From assembly GCA_002843155.1 (NCBI GenBank), contig PGZD01000013.1:1-47498 (forward strand): a stretch of DNA of 47,498 nt, written 5' to 3'. The translations under genes were made by a program, and so were the position numbers. The notes beneath the pieces are model-generated. The model did no database searches. It was not told the origin of the DNA and saw only the letters and a list, made by a program, of their open reading frames with translations. Each line of letters opens with the position of its first letter. Position 1 is the stretch's first letter. Below are positions 33,298-42,921 of this stretch, one piece after another. The DNA comes from Gammaproteobacteria bacterium HGW-Gammaproteobacteria-3. GTDB lineage: Bacteria > Pseudomonadota > Gammaproteobacteria > Methylococcales > Methylomonadaceae.

Positions 33298-36200
33298 TTA
33301 TTCGGTGAAGGTGACAGCGGCGTCGGGATGAAAATGGCTACCCGTCCATGTCGCCATGTGCTCATAGACATCCCATTTTTGCTTGACGACTTGTTGCGCC
33401 AAGTCCATCAGATGCCCGGCTTCGTCCGGATGCGTGCGCTGTAGCATTTTGTAACGCAACTCATTATACGCATAGTCTTTAAAAGCGATACGCGGGCGTG
33501 GCGAATCCAGCACAAAAGGATTTTTATCGGATTGGCGCAGCATCGGGTTATACCGTATCAACGGCCAATAACCGCTGGCACTTGCCAAATCCTGCTGCTT
33601 TAAACCGTTTTGCATGGGGATGCCGTGCGCAATACAATGACTGTAAGCCAAAATCAATGACGGTCCCGGATAAGCTTCGGCTTCACGCAGGGCCAGCAGC
33701 GTTTGCTGCGGATTGGCGCCCATGGCGACACGAGCCACATACACATTGCCGTAAGAGATGGCCTGCAAGGCAATATCCTTTTTAGCGACGCTTTTACCGC
33801 CCGCCGCGAATTTCGCCACCGCACCCAAGGGCGTCGCCTTGGACATTTGCCCGCCGGTGTTGGAATAAACTTCGGTATCCAGCACCAGTACATTGACATC
33901 GCGGCCGCTGGCCAGAATATGATCGAGACCGCCGGAACCTATATCGTAAGCCCAACCGTCACCGCCGATAAGCCAGATACTGCGCCGTACCAGATGATCG
34001 GCCACGGACAACAGATCGCGCGCCGACTCGGAATCGAGTTGCAACAGCAAAGCTTTCAATTCCGCCACGCGCTCACGCTGCCTCAAGATTTGCACCTCGG
34101 TTTTTTGCGGCGCGGTGAGCATTTGCGCAATGAAATCCGCCCCCAATTCCGGCTCGAATTCACGCGCCAGTTGCATGGCCAGTGCCCGGTGTTTGTCCGC
34201 CGTCAAACGAAATCCCAGGCCGAATTCGGCATTGTCTTCAAATAACGAATTCGACCAGGCAGGCCCCCGGCCTTGTTGATTTTTAGTCCACGGCGTAGTC
34301 GGCAGATTACCGCCGTAAATCGACGAACAGCCGGTGGCGTTGGCGACGATCAGACGGTCGCCGAATAACTGCGACACCAGTTTGATATAAGGCGTCTCGC
34401 CGCAACCGGCACAAGCGCCCGAAAATTCGAACAAAGGCTCAAGAAACTGCGCGCCGCGCACCGACGAAAAATCCACCCGCGCCCGGTCGTTGACCGGCAG
34501 GGTTTCAAAAAATGCGATATTTTCCTTTTCCGTCGCCATCAACGGTTCCCGGGCTTTCATGTTGATTGCCTTGACGCCGCTTTGTTTCAGGCTGAGCGCG
34601 GGGCATACCGTGACGCACAGATTACAGCCGGTGCAGTCTTCAAGATAGATTTGCAGCGTGTAGCGCGTTTCAGGAAAGCCACGGGCGCTGATTGGCGCCG
34701 ATTTGAACGCGGCCGGTGCGGTATCCAGCGCGCTTTGATGATAAAATCTGGCGCGAATCACCGAATGCGGGCAGACGTAACTGCAATTGCCGCATTGTAT
34801 GCACAATTCCGGTTTCCATTCGGGCACAAACTCGGAAACATTGCGTTTTTCCCACGCTGTGGTGCCGGAAGGATAAGTACCGTCAACGGGTAACTGGCTG
34901 ACGGCCAGTTCATCGCCCTGGCCCGCCATCATCCTGGCCGTGACTTCCTGCACGAAAGCCGGTGCCTGTGCCGGAACAATCGGCGGCATGGTCACGGTGC
35001 CGCTGGCCTGCAACGGCACTTTGACCTGATACAGGTGCGCCAGGGTTTGATCGACGGCAGCGTAATTTTTCAGAACGATTTCTTCGCCTTTTTTGCTGTA
35101 GGTTTTTTTGATGGCCGCTTTTATTTTGGCGATGGCCTGAGCTTTGGGCAGGACGCCGGAGAGGGCGAAAAAACAGGTCTGCAAAATGGTGTTTACCCGC
35201 CCGCCCATGCCGGTGTCGCGCGCTACGGATGCGGCATCGATGACATAAAACGACAAGCGTTTTTCGATGATTCGCTCCTGCACATAACGGGGCAGACGCG
35301 CCCAAACTTCATCGGCGCTATAAGGGCTGTTCAACAAAAACACCGAAGCTTTGGCCGCTTGCGCCAGAATATCGGTCTTGAACAGAAAATTGAATTGATG
35401 GCAGCCGATAAATTGGGCCTTTTGCACCAGATACGGCGCATGGATGGGTTCGGAGCCAAAACGCAAATGCGAGACGGTTTGCGAGCCCGATTTTTTCGAG
35501 TCGTAAACAAAATAGCCCTGGGCATAAAAACCCGGTAATTCACCGATGATTTTGATGGTGTTTTTATTGGCCCCGACCGTGCCATCGGCGCCGAGACCGT
35601 AAAACAACGCGGCGATGACATTGTCGGGTTCGATACTGAAGCCGGGATCATAAGCCAGACTGGTATTCGACACGTCATCCTGAATACCGATGGTGAAACG
35701 CTGTTTCGGCCGCACCCGGCCCAATTCGTCGAAAATGCCCTTGACCATGGCCGGCGTAAACTCCTTGGAAGACAGGCCGTAACGCCCGCCGGTGATCTTT
35801 GGCAAACTACCGCGCCTGCCGTCGCTGAAAGCTTCGGACAAAGTCATCACGACATCGTGCAACAAAGGCTCGCCGGTCGCCCCCGGCGATTTGCAGCGAT
35901 CGAGCACTGCCACAGCGCGGGCGCTGGCGGGCAGTGCATCGAGAAAAGCCGCTTGTGCGAAAGGCAGATACAGGCGGACATGAACGACGCCGACTTTCTC
36001 GCCTTGCTGGAGCAAAGCTAAAACGGTTTGTTTCACCGTTTCGGTGGCCGAAGCCATGATTACGATGACTTTTTCGGCGTCCTGCGCGCCGGTATATTCA
36101 AACAATCGGTAATGGCGTCCGGTAATTTCGGCAAAGCTGTCCATGGTTTGCTGTACGATGGCAGGCGTCCTTTCGTAGAACGGGTTGACCGTTTCCCGTG

Positions 36201-36885
36201 CCTGAAAATACACATCCGGATTTTGTGCCGTGCCGCGAATGAACGGATGGTCGGGACTCAAGCCACGCTCACGATGCGCCCTGACATTATCGTTATCGAT
36301 CATGGCCCGGATTTGCGCATCGGACAGCAACTCGATTTTGTTGACTTCGTGCGAAGTGCGAAAACCGTCGAAAAAATGCAGGAACGGCACCCGTGCCGCC
36401 AGCGTCGCCGCTTGTGCGATCAAGGCCATGTCGTGGGCTTCCTGAACCGAACTGGAGCCGAGCAGCGCAAAGCCGGTATCGCGCACGGCCATGACATCGC
36501 CATGATCGCCGAATATCGACAAGCCCTGGGCCGCCAATGAGCGGGCAGCGACATGAAACACCGTGGCGGTCAACTCCCCGGCAATTTTATACATATTCGG
36601 CAACATCAGCAGCAAACCCTGGGATGCCGTGAACGTCGTCGTCAACGCCCCGGTCTGCAAGGCGCCGTGCACAGCTCCGGCGGCGCCGCCCTCGCTTTGC
36701 ATTTCCATAATCGCAGGAATGTTGCCCCAGATATTGTTTACACCCTCCGTAGCCCACTGATCGGCCCATTCGGCCATCGCCGATGACGGTGTGATGGGAT
36801 AAATGGCGCAAACTTCATTGATGCGGTAAGCCACATAGGCCACGGCTTCATTGCCATCGACAGTGACGATTTGAGATTCGGACAT
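33298..36885 (-). CDS. nifJ: Pyruvate:ferredoxin (flavodoxin) oxidoreductase
   Basis: The 1195-residue, single-chain PFOR has all domains in order. The N-terminal pyrimidine-binding domain has AVAYVAYRINEVCAIYPITPSS. The middle gamma-type domain contains GRYGLSSKEFTPAMV and GLGADGTVGANKNTIKI. The ferredoxin domain has two 4Fe-4S motifs, CIQCGNCSYVCPHS and CTGCNLCVTVCPAL. The C-terminal thiamine-diphosphate domain has CAGCGETPY, ATGCSSIYGG and VYSNTGGQMSKATP. It converts pyruvate and CoA to acetyl-CoA, CO2 and reduced ferredoxin, a reaction usually linked to anaerobic or nitrogen-fixing life. ATG at 36885 has GGGAG upstream and starts 4 bases past the preceding gene's stop, so translation is coupled. 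Confidence 0.96.
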   Translation of the reverse strand: MSESQIVTVDGNEAVAYVAYRINEVCAIYPITPSSAMAEWADQWATEGVNNIWGNIPAIMEMQSEGGAAGAVHGALQTGALTTTFTASQGLLLMLPNMYKIAGELTATVFHVAARSLAAQGLSIFGDHGDVMAVRDTGFALLGSSSVQEAHDMALIAQAATLAARVPFLHFFDGFRTSHEVNKIELLSDAQIRAMIDNDNVRAHRERGLSPDHPFIRGTAQNPDVYFQARETVNPFYERTPAIVQQTMDSFAEITGRHYRLFEYTGAQDAEKVIVIMASATETVKQTVLALLQQGEKVGVVHVRLYLPFAQAAFLDALPASARAVAVLDRCKSPGATGEPLLHDVVMTLSEAFSDGRRGSLPKITGGRYGLSSKEFTPAMVKGIFDELGRVRPKQRFTIGIQDDVSNTSLAYDPGFSIEPDNVIAALFYGLGADGTVGANKNTIKIIGELPGFYAQGYFVYDSKKSGSQTVSHLRFGSEPIHAPYLVQKAQFIGCHQFNFLFKTDILAQAAKASVFLLNSPYSADEVWARLPRYVQERIIEKRLSFYVIDAASVARDTGMGGRVNTILQTCFFALSGVLPKAQAIAKIKAAIKKTYSKKGEEIVLKNYAAVDQTLAHLYQVKVPLQASGTVTMPPIVPAQAPAFVQEVTARMMAGQGDELAVSQLPVDGTYPSGTTAWEKRNVSEFVPEWKPELCIQCGNCSYVCPHSVIRARFYHQSALDTAPAAFKSAPISARGFPETRYTLQIYLEDCTGCNLCVTVCPALSLKQSGVKAINMKAREPLMATEKENIAFFETLPVNDRARVDFSSVRGAQFLEPLFEFSGACAGCGETPYIKLVSQLFGDRLIVANATGCSSIYGGNLPTTPWTKNQQGRGPAWSNSLFEDNAEFGLGFRLTADKHRALAMQLAREFEPELGADFIAQMLTAPQKTEVQILRQRERVAELKALLLQLDSESARDLLSVADHLVRRSIWLIGGDGWAYDIGSGGLDHILASGRDVNVLVLDTEVYSNTGGQMSKATPLGAVAKFAAGGKSVAKKDIALQAISYGNVYVARVAMGANPQQTLLALREAEAYPGPSLILAYSHCIAHGIPMQNGLKQQDLASASGYWPLIRYNPMLRQSDKNPFVLDSPRPRIAFKDYAYNELRYKMLQRTHPDEAGHLMDLAQQVVKQKWDVYEHMATWTGSHFHPDAAVTFTE

Positions 36886-36889
36886 TGTT

Positions 36890-38527
36890 TTAAGCTCCCG
36901 GTTCCACAATCATTTCAATGGCGTGACATGGACATTGTTCGTAACAGACGGCGCAACCGGTGCATAACGCGTAATCGTATCGATAACGTTTGCCCGGCCC
37001 GAGCTTTATGATGGCCTGTTCGGGACAGGCGCCGTAGCAACCATCGCATTCGAAACAGTTGCCGCACGAAAAGCAGCGTTGCGCTTCGAAAGTCACATCG
37101 GCGGCATTCAAACCACTGACGATTTCGCTGAAATTTTCGCGCCGTTGCGCCAACGACAAATGGTACTGGCTTTTTTGCTCGGCATCGGTGTTGTACCAGA
37201 TATGCAGTTGTTCATAGCTGACCAGGTCGTGTTTGGGAGCGGGGCTGTAGCGCTCATTGCGCAGCCACGCATCGATATGGCGCGCGGCTTTTTTGCCGTG
37301 ACCGACCGCCACGGTCACGGTGCGCTCGCTCGGCACCATGTCGCCACCGGCAAAAATACCCGGCGCGCCGGTCTGCATCCCGGTATCGACCATGACCGTG
37401 CCGTCAGCTTTGAATTCGATGTCCGGCACGGCATGCAAAAAACCGGTATCGGTATCCTGGCCAATCGCCAGTATCAAGGCATCGGCTTCCAGCGTTTCAT
37501 AACGCCCGGTGGCGACCGCACGGCCGGTATCGTCCAACTCCATGACTTCGACTTTCAGCGAACTGTCATCGATGGCTTTAATGGAACGCAACCAGTTGAT
37601 TTTGACGCCCTCCTCTATCGCTTCATCGGCTTCAAAAGCATGGGCGGGCATGTGTTCGCGGTCGCGCCGGTAAATAATCAGAGCTTCTTCGGCGCCCAGG
37701 CGTTTGGCGGTGCGGGCCGCATCCATCGCGGTATTGCCGCCGCCGTAAACGGCCACCCGGCGGCCCAGTTTCGGGGCTGTGCCGGATGCCGCCTGACGCA
37801 GAAAAGTCACGGCATCGAGCATTTTTGAAGCATCCCGCGCCGGTATGTCGATGCGCTTGCTCAAATGGGCTCCGACCGCGACAAAAACCGCGTCAAAATG
37901 GCCTTGCTGCTTATCGGCCAGTAAATTATCGACTTTGCGGTTCAATACAATTTCCACGCCCAAAGCTTCGATTCTTTTGATTTCGCCATCGAGCTCCCGG
38001 CGCGGCAGCCGGTAAGCCGGTATGCCAAAGCGCATCATGCCGCCGGCAATCGGCCCCGCTTCATAAATAACAACCTGATGACCTAAACGCGCCAAATGAT
38101 AAGCCGCCGACAAACCACTGGGTCCTGCGCCGATAACCAACACGCGCTTGCCGCTGGCAGGGCGTACCGGTTGAATTTGCCAGTTTTGCGCCAGCGCCAT
38201 GTCGCCGAGAAAGCGTTCGACCGCATGGATACTGACGGCGCCGTCGAGTTGTTCACGGTTGCATTGGCTTTCGCAAGGATGATAGCAGACGCGGCCATGC
38301 ACGGCGGGCATCGGGTTGTCCTGCATCAAGACTTGCCAGGCTTGCTGGTATTGACCGGCTTGAACTAGGGCCAGCCAGGCCTGAATGTTTTCACCGGCAG
38401 GACAGGCGTTATTGCAAGGCGGGAGCAAGTCCTGATAAACCGGACGCTGACTGCGCACCGGCCCGGTTCCGAGATCGTGGCTCAGTAAATCCGCCGGACG
38501 GGTAATATCAATGGTTGTTTTTGTCAT
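36890..38527 (-). CDS. Glutamate-synthase-small-chain-like NAD(P)H oxidoreductase with ferredoxin domains
   Basis: The 545-residue flavoprotein has an N-terminal Fe-S region (CNNACPAGENIQAWL, CHYP-like CYHPCESQCNR) and an FAD-binding Rossmann motif (VIGAGPSGLSAAYHLARLG). An NAD(P)-binding motif follows (VAVYGGGNTAMDAARTAKRLG). The protein ends with two 4Fe-4S ferredoxin motifs (CFSCGNCFECDGCYGACP and CTGCAVCYEQCPCHAIE). Such proteins move electrons between NAD(P)H and ferredoxin-like partners and usually accompany 2-oxoacid oxidoreductases. Here it precedes nifJ, so it probably recycles the PFOR electrons. I chose ATG at 38527 (AAGGTG upstream) over an in-frame start at 38566. Confidence 0.9.
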   Translation of the reverse strand: MTKTTIDITRPADLLSHDLGTGPVRSQRPVYQDLLPPCNNACPAGENIQAWLALVQAGQYQQAWQVLMQDNPMPAVHGRVCYHPCESQCNREQLDGAVSIHAVERFLGDMALAQNWQIQPVRPASGKRVLVIGAGPSGLSAAYHLARLGHQVVIYEAGPIAGGMMRFGIPAYRLPRRELDGEIKRIEALGVEIVLNRKVDNLLADKQQGHFDAVFVAVGAHLSKRIDIPARDASKMLDAVTFLRQAASGTAPKLGRRVAVYGGGNTAMDAARTAKRLGAEEALIIYRRDREHMPAHAFEADEAIEEGVKINWLRSIKAIDDSSLKVEVMELDDTGRAVATGRYETLEADALILAIGQDTDTGFLHAVPDIEFKADGTVMVDTGMQTGAPGIFAGGDMVPSERTVTVAVGHGKKAARHIDAWLRNERYSPAPKHDLVSYEQLHIWYNTDAEQKSQYHLSLAQRRENFSEIVSGLNAADVTFEAQRCFSCGNCFECDGCYGACPEQAIIKLGPGKRYRYDYALCTGCAVCYEQCPCHAIEMIVEPGA

Positions 38528-38935
38528 CGTGTCACCTTCGGGCGTTGGCGGGACAGAAAAAAGCAACGCTAGGTTATCAGATTATGGGCTTTTTGGGGAG
38601 AAACGATACTATTGCGGCAGTCAATGTCCGGATATATTTTTAGTACCTATTCAGTCCTTAGATGCGGTTCCTATTGTCACCCCATCCTGCGGCCCTGACG
38701 GTTTATGTCATGCTCGACGCAAGTGGATTACAGAAAAGATTACAGGGTAGATTTAAGTGTAAAGGTATTCCTGAATCCGCGACTTAAAAAGCCGGAAAAA
38801 CACCTAACCTAATGATTTAAAATGCTTATTATGGGATAATGCCGCCATTCCACCCTTCACCCAGCGAGTGATTATGGATAGTTTTGATGAAACGTAGTTT
38901 TTGCAGCGAGGTTCATTGGCTTTGGCGTAGAATGG
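38528..38935. other. Regulatory gap upstream of the PFOR operon
   Basis: About 408 bases lie between the operon start (38527, minus strand) and the end of apaH (38936). No real gene is seen. It must hold the PFOR-operon promoter, but I could not identify a convincing -35/-10 pair, Fnr-type site or sigma-54 site by eye. Confidence 0.5.
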
Positions 38936-39769
38936 TCAGGATTTTTTGGCGCCCGGTTTGCTGGATATTTCGCAGTCTATGCTGACGCGGTAGATAGTCT
39001 CGCCCAGATGCAGGGCCGTCAATGAGCCGCCCCACAGACATCCCGAGTCGATGCAATAGCAATTGTGGCCTTTGTAATAGCCCAGGGTGGACCAATGCCC
39101 GAAAACGATACGGACATCGGCGTTTTTACGGTTGGGTAGCATAAACCAGGGTTTGAGGCCTTTGGGTTGAGAGCCGATAGCACCGCTGTGATTGAAGTCC
39201 ATGCGACCGTTATCATCGCAGTAACGCATTCGGGTAAAGCAGTTGACGATAAAGCGCTGGCGCTCGACGCCGGTCAGGTTGGGCGACCAGATATTGGGTT
39301 TGTTGCCATACATTCTTTTCAGAAAAACCCGGTAATCCGGGCTTTTTAATACCGTTTCAACGTCGCGTGCCATGGATTGGGCGGTAACGAGATCCCACTG
39401 GGGCGGCAGGCCCGCATGAACCAGGCAGAAATCATTCTGGTAATGCAGTAACGGGCGCTGCCTGAGCCAGTCCAGCAATTCGTCCCGATCCGGCGCTTCG
39501 AGCACCTGACTCAACGAGTCTTTTTTGCGTTCGGCTCTGACGGCGTGGGCTGTGGCCAGCAAATGTAAATCATGATTGCCCAGCACGGTAATGGCGGCAT
39601 CGCCCAGCGATTTTACGAAACGCAGGGTTTCCAGCGATTTGGGGCCGCGATTGACCAGATCGCCGGCAAACCAGATCTGGTCGCTGTGTTCATCGAATTT
39701 CAGTGCATCGAGCAAGCGCAACAAGTCGTCATAACAGCCCTGAATATCGCCAATGGCATAAATAGACAT
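38936..39769 (-). CDS. apaH: Diadenosine tetraphosphatase
   Basis: The 277-residue protein shows the metallophosphatase signatures in order: GDIQGCYDDL (residues 7-16), GDLVNRGPKSLETL and GNHDLHLLATAH. Later come LVHAGLPPQWD and VFGHWSTLGYY. It hydrolyses Ap4A and related alarmones (and Np4N RNA caps) to ADP in the cytoplasm. Length is normal for ApaH (about 275-280). ATG at 39769 gives MSIYAIGDIQG. The upstream apaG stop is 1 base away, so the pair is translationally coupled, as in many gammaproteobacteria. Confidence 0.96.
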   Translation of the reverse strand: MSIYAIGDIQGCYDDLLRLLDALKFDEHSDQIWFAGDLVNRGPKSLETLRFVKSLGDAAITVLGNHDLHLLATAHAVRAERKKDSLSQVLEAPDRDELLDWLRQRPLLHYQNDFCLVHAGLPPQWDLVTAQSMARDVETVLKSPDYRVFLKRMYGNKPNIWSPNLTGVERQRFIVNCFTRMRYCDDNGRMDFNHSGAIGSQPKGLKPWFMLPNRKNADVRIVFGHWSTLGYYKGHNCYCIDSGCLWGGSLTALHLGETIYRVSIDCEISSKPGAKKS

Positions 39770-39770
39770 G

Positions 39771-40148
39771 TTAATGCAGAATTCTGGGGATGGATAAAGT
39801 GAATTTGGGGATGGTTGCTTTGAATTGATCGCCCTCATCGGAGCGCAGCGTGTATTTGCCCTGCATGACGCCGACCGGAGTTTCGATCATTGCGCCGCTG
39901 GTGTAGCGAAAAGTTTCGCCGGGTTTGAGATAAGGTTTCTCACCGATGACGCCCTCGCCACTGACTTCCTGTACCTTGCCGTTGGCATCGGTAATCTGCC
40001 AATGTCTGGATAAAAGAGTCGCGGGCACTTCGCCGGTATTGGTAATGCTGATGCAATAGGCAAAAACATAGCGATTTTGGTCCGGTGAAGATTGCGCCTC
40101 GATAAAATGCGGCGTGGCCTCAACTAAAATTTTATTTTTTTCACTCAT
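39771..40148 (-). CDS. apaG: ApaG protein
   Basis: This 125-residue protein has the ApaG domain: an Ig-like beta fold with YCISITNTGEVPATLLSRHWQITDANG and a Gly-rich loop EVSGEGVIGEKPYLKPGETFRYTSG. ApaG is linked to divalent-cation and stress physiology and is normally encoded beside apaH; its precise activity is not defined. Size and start (MSEKNKILVEATPHF) are typical. Confidence 0.95.
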   Translation of the reverse strand: MSEKNKILVEATPHFIEAQSSPDQNRYVFAYCISITNTGEVPATLLSRHWQITDANGKVQEVSGEGVIGEKPYLKPGETFRYTSGAMIETPVGVMQGKYTLRSDEGDQFKATIPKFTLSIPRILH

Positions 40149-40287
40149 AAATCGATGCTATAAAGTTATGTTGTTTTTATGTAAGGCAGTTTTCAGCGGC
40201 AACCTGCTCGCAGCCATGCATGATATATTAATGCCTTGTATTTCATCGTAACTCATTGCCAAAGGCAAGCAACAATTAATCCGGAAA

Positions 40288-40857
40288 ATGAAAAAATTAA
40301 GCGTATTGTTATTTCTGATGGCGCCGTGTTGGGCTCATGCTGAAACCATCGACGATTTATTTTTGGCGGCCATCATGGGCCAAAATGCACGGATAGAAAC
40401 ACTGCTGGCTCAAGGTCTCGATGTCAACGGGCAGACAGCCGCCGGGCGCACGGCTTTGATGGGGGCCAGCTACAAGGGCAATGTGCGCACGTTAAAAACC
40501 CTGTTGGCCTACGGCGCCGATGTCAATATTGCCGATAATCTGGGTACGACAGCACTGATGGATGCCTTGGTGTTTGGTGACGAGGACATTGTGACGCTAT
40601 TGATTGCCCAGGGCGCCGATGTCAATGCCCTGGATAAACAGAATGTCAGCGTGTTGGGCCGGGCTAAAAAAATCGGTCGTGCGCGGATTATAAAAATTCT
40701 GGAACAGGCCGGTGCGGTTGATGAAGAGCCGCTTGAAGAGCCGTCTGCGACCGATGAAGCACCGGCGAAAGGCGATCCTGATCCTGAAAAAGATAAGGCG
40801 GCAGCGGACCAGACTAAAGCACCGACCGAAACACAACCTGAGCAACAAAAAAACTGA
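40288..40857 (+). CDS. Exported ankyrin-repeat protein with acidic tail
   Basis: The 189-residue protein has a signal peptide (MKKLSVLLFLMAPCWAHAET) and three to four ankyrin repeats (about 22-140): ETLLAQGLDVNGQTAAGRTALMGASYKGN, KTLLAYGADVNIADNLGTTALMDAL, and a third with TLLIAQGADVNALDKQN. The C-terminal ~45 residues are low-complexity and rich in E, P, K, D, Q and A. Ankyrin repeats bind proteins; the partner is unknown. A small hairpin (GATAAA/TTTATC) follows the stop, and mpl starts 46 bases after the stop on the same strand. Confidence 0.85.
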   Translation: MKKLSVLLFLMAPCWAHAETIDDLFLAAIMGQNARIETLLAQGLDVNGQTAAGRTALMGASYKGNVRTLKTLLAYGADVNIADNLGTTALMDALVFGDEDIVTLLIAQGADVNALDKQNVSVLGRAKKIGRARIIKILEQAGAVDEEPLEEPSATDEAPAKGDPDPEKDKAAADQTKAPTETQPEQQKN

Positions 40858-40903
40858 TAAAGGCGTTTATCGCCCTATTCTAAATTGAGTTAAGGACAAA
40901 GTA

Positions 40904-42256
40904 GTGCATATTCATATTCTCGGTATTTGCGGAACTTTCATGGGCGGCTTGGCGCTGATTGCAAAAGAGCTGGGGCATCAGGTCAGCGGTTCGGATCAGA
41001 ATGTCTATCCGCCCATGAGCACGCAACTGGAGCAGCAGGGCATAACGTTGATGGCCGGTTACCGGCCGGAAAATCTCGCTGGCAAGCCGGATCTGGTTAT
41101 CATTGGTAATGCGCTGTCGCGGGGCAATGTGGAAGTCGAAGCGGTACTCAATCAAGGCTTGCGCTATGCCTCCGGGCCGCAGTGGTTGGCCGAACAGGTG
41201 TTGCAGGATCGCTGGGTACTGGCCGTCGCAGGTACCCACGGCAAAACCACGACCACGGCCATGTTGAGCTGGGTTCTGGAGTGTCAGGGCTTTAAGCCGG
41301 GATTTTTGATCGGCGGCGTTCCATTGGATTTTGGTGTTTCCGCACGCCTCGGCGAGTCGTCATTTTTTGTCATCGAAGCCGATGAATACGATAGCGCTTT
41401 TTTCGACAAGCGATCCAAATTCGTGCACTACCGGCCCCGGACGGCCATTCTGAATAATCTGGAATATGACCACGCGGACATCTTTCCCGATCTGGACACC
41501 ATCAAAAAACAATTTCATCATCTGGTCAGAACCGTACCGGGCGAAGGCTTGATTATCGCGCCGGAAGCGGACGCCAACATCAACGAAGTGCTGGCCATGG
41601 GCTGCTGGACGCCGGTTGAACAAACCTCGATCGGAAACTCAGGTAGCTGGAGTGCGGATCTGCTCAAAGCGGACGGCAGTCAATTCAATGTAAGCTTCAA
41701 AGGCGAGCGGCAAGGTCTTGTCGATTGGTCTCTGACTGGCGTTCATAATGTTTACAACGCCCTGTCGGCGATAGCGGCGGCACGGCATGTCGGCATCGCG
41801 GGCGCGGATGCGGTGGCCGCATTGGCCCGGTTCAAAAACGTCAAACGGCGCATGGAAGTCATTGTGCGTACCGCCGACGTAACGGTGTATGACGATTTTG
41901 CGCATCACCCGACCGCCATTCAAATGACTCTGGATGGACTTCGGAAACAAGTGGGGCCGGAGCGTATCGTCGCCATCGTCGAACCAAGATCCAATACCAT
42001 GCGGATGGGTATACACACTGAATCCCTGGCGCAATCTTTGAATCCGGCCGACCTGGCCATTATTTTTCAACCGGAAAACCTGGATTGGGACTTGTCCGGC
42101 CTTAAGCAATACGCAGGCAATATTGAGATTTGCAAAACGCTGGATCAGATTGTCGCCCGGCTGCAACGGGAAAGCAGTTACGGCGGCCATTTCGTATTGA
42201 TGAGCAATGGCGGCTTCGGCGGTATTTATCAACGGTTGCAACAGGAATTAGGTTAA
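40904..42256 (+). CDS. mpl: UDP-N-acetylmuramate:L-Ala-gamma-D-Glu-meso-DAP ligase (peptidoglycan recycling; GTG start)
   Basis: The 450-residue Mur-ligase family enzyme opens HIHILGICGTFMGGLALIAKELGH, the Mpl signature. The ATP loop is GTHGKTTTTAML, and FFVIEADEYDSAFFDKRSKFVHYRP is typical of Mpl. C-terminal features are VYDDFAHHPTAIQMTLDGLR and VAIVEPRSNTMRMG. It attaches recovered tripeptide to UDP-MurNAc in the cytoplasm, saving new peptide synthesis. The start is GTG at 40904 with AAGGAC upstream. Length is normal (about 450-460). Confidence 0.97.
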   Translation: MHIHILGICGTFMGGLALIAKELGHQVSGSDQNVYPPMSTQLEQQGITLMAGYRPENLAGKPDLVIIGNALSRGNVEVEAVLNQGLRYASGPQWLAEQVLQDRWVLAVAGTHGKTTTTAMLSWVLECQGFKPGFLIGGVPLDFGVSARLGESSFFVIEADEYDSAFFDKRSKFVHYRPRTAILNNLEYDHADIFPDLDTIKKQFHHLVRTVPGEGLIIAPEADANINEVLAMGCWTPVEQTSIGNSGSWSADLLKADGSQFNVSFKGERQGLVDWSLTGVHNVYNALSAIAAARHVGIAGADAVAALARFKNVKRRMEVIVRTADVTVYDDFAHHPTAIQMTLDGLRKQVGPERIVAIVEPRSNTMRMGIHTESLAQSLNPADLAIIFQPENLDWDLSGLKQYAGNIEICKTLDQIVARLQRESSYGGHFVLMSNGGFGGIYQRLQQELG

Positions 42257-42274
42257 CCGGGCAAAGCGGCAACG

Positions 42275-42303
42275 CTTTTCCATCCACGCTACCGGGTTTG
42301 GAT
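42275..42303. repeat. 29-bp direct repeat, left copy
   Basis: Positions 42275-42303 match 42922-42950 at 27 of 29 bases, in the same orientation. The shared core includes CTTTTCCATCCACG and TACCGGGTTTG. The two copies flank the broken yefM-yoeB pair. Confidence 0.85.
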
Positions 42304-42343
42304 AAAATGATAAGGAACAGGCATAAATTAATTTGCCCAATTA

Positions 42344-42386
42344 CCATGAAGGACATGAAGACTTCAATCCTTCATGTTCTTCATGG
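42344..42386. repeat. 17-bp stem-loop after mpl
   Basis: CCATGAAGGACATGAAG (42344-42360) pairs with CTTCATGTTCTTCATGG (42370-42386) with one mismatch around a 9-base loop. Each arm also contains two half-copies of ATGAAG. It could be a dispersed palindromic repeat or a terminator for mpl; no T-run follows. Confidence 0.65.
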
Positions 42387-42481
42387 TTTAAAAATAAAAC
42401 CTGCTCTATTTCATGCACATTCCTAGACGGGTTTTATTGGGGATTTTCAGATGAAATTAAAATCATGGAGCAATCGGCTAT

Positions 42482-42592
42482 ATCAGTGACGATGATTACC
42501 TGAGATCAATAGAGGGCATGGTCGAAAGCATAAAAGAGTCCAGAAATGAATCCATTGAAAAAGGCGTAAAACTGGATGATTTGGACTGGTAA
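42482..42592 (+). pseudogene. Truncated YefM/Phd-type antitoxin
   Basis: A short frame reads ISDDDYLRSIEGMVESIKES and ends VKLDDLDW just before the stop at 42589-42591. This is the C-terminal toxin-binding part of YefM-type antitoxins (typically SIPGMxESI...LDW). The N-terminal DNA-binding half is missing: upstream in this frame stops occur at about 42451-42459. The yoeB-like start overlaps the stop by one base (TAATG), the normal yefM-yoeB arrangement. Confidence 0.75.
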
Positions 42593-42853
42593 TGTATACC
42601 CTTGTATTCATGACGCAAGCCCAAAAAGACGCCAAAAACTTATACTTCGCGCGGGCTTAAAAATAACGCAATGAAATTAATCAACATTATCAGTGAAAAT
42701 CCAATGCAATACCCGCCGGAATTTGAATGCTTAAAAGGCGACATGAGTGGTCTTATCAGTCGGCGTATCAATAAACAGCACCGTCTTGTCTACGAGGTTT
42801 TCGAACAACAAAAACTAATAAAAGTACATCGGATGTGGAGCCATTACGAGTAA
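42592..42853 (+). pseudogene. YoeB-type toxin with a one-base frameshift
   Basis: The N-terminus MYTLVFMTQAQKDAKNL (from 42592) and the C-terminus GLKNNAMKLINIISENP... to RRINKQHRLVYEVFEQ and HRMWSHYE (to 42853) lie in adjacent frames. Removing one base from GCGCGGG at about 42649-42655 gives an 86-residue YoeB/Txe toxin, the normal size, including the conserved SRRINxQHRLVYEV and C-terminal HY dipeptide that active YoeB ribonucleases use. As it stands translation stops at TAA 42658. Its antitoxin is also truncated, so the whole pair is inactive. Confidence 0.85.
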
Positions 42854-42921
42854 TGGAACAAGGCTCATGAACAGACTATATTAATTGCAAGGATTATTTT
42901 TTCAAAGCCGGTCAGACAATA

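Noticed and set aside
34582-36540. Several plus-strand frames opposite nifJ
   Set aside because: All are antisense to the well-defined PFOR coding sequence and show no family features.
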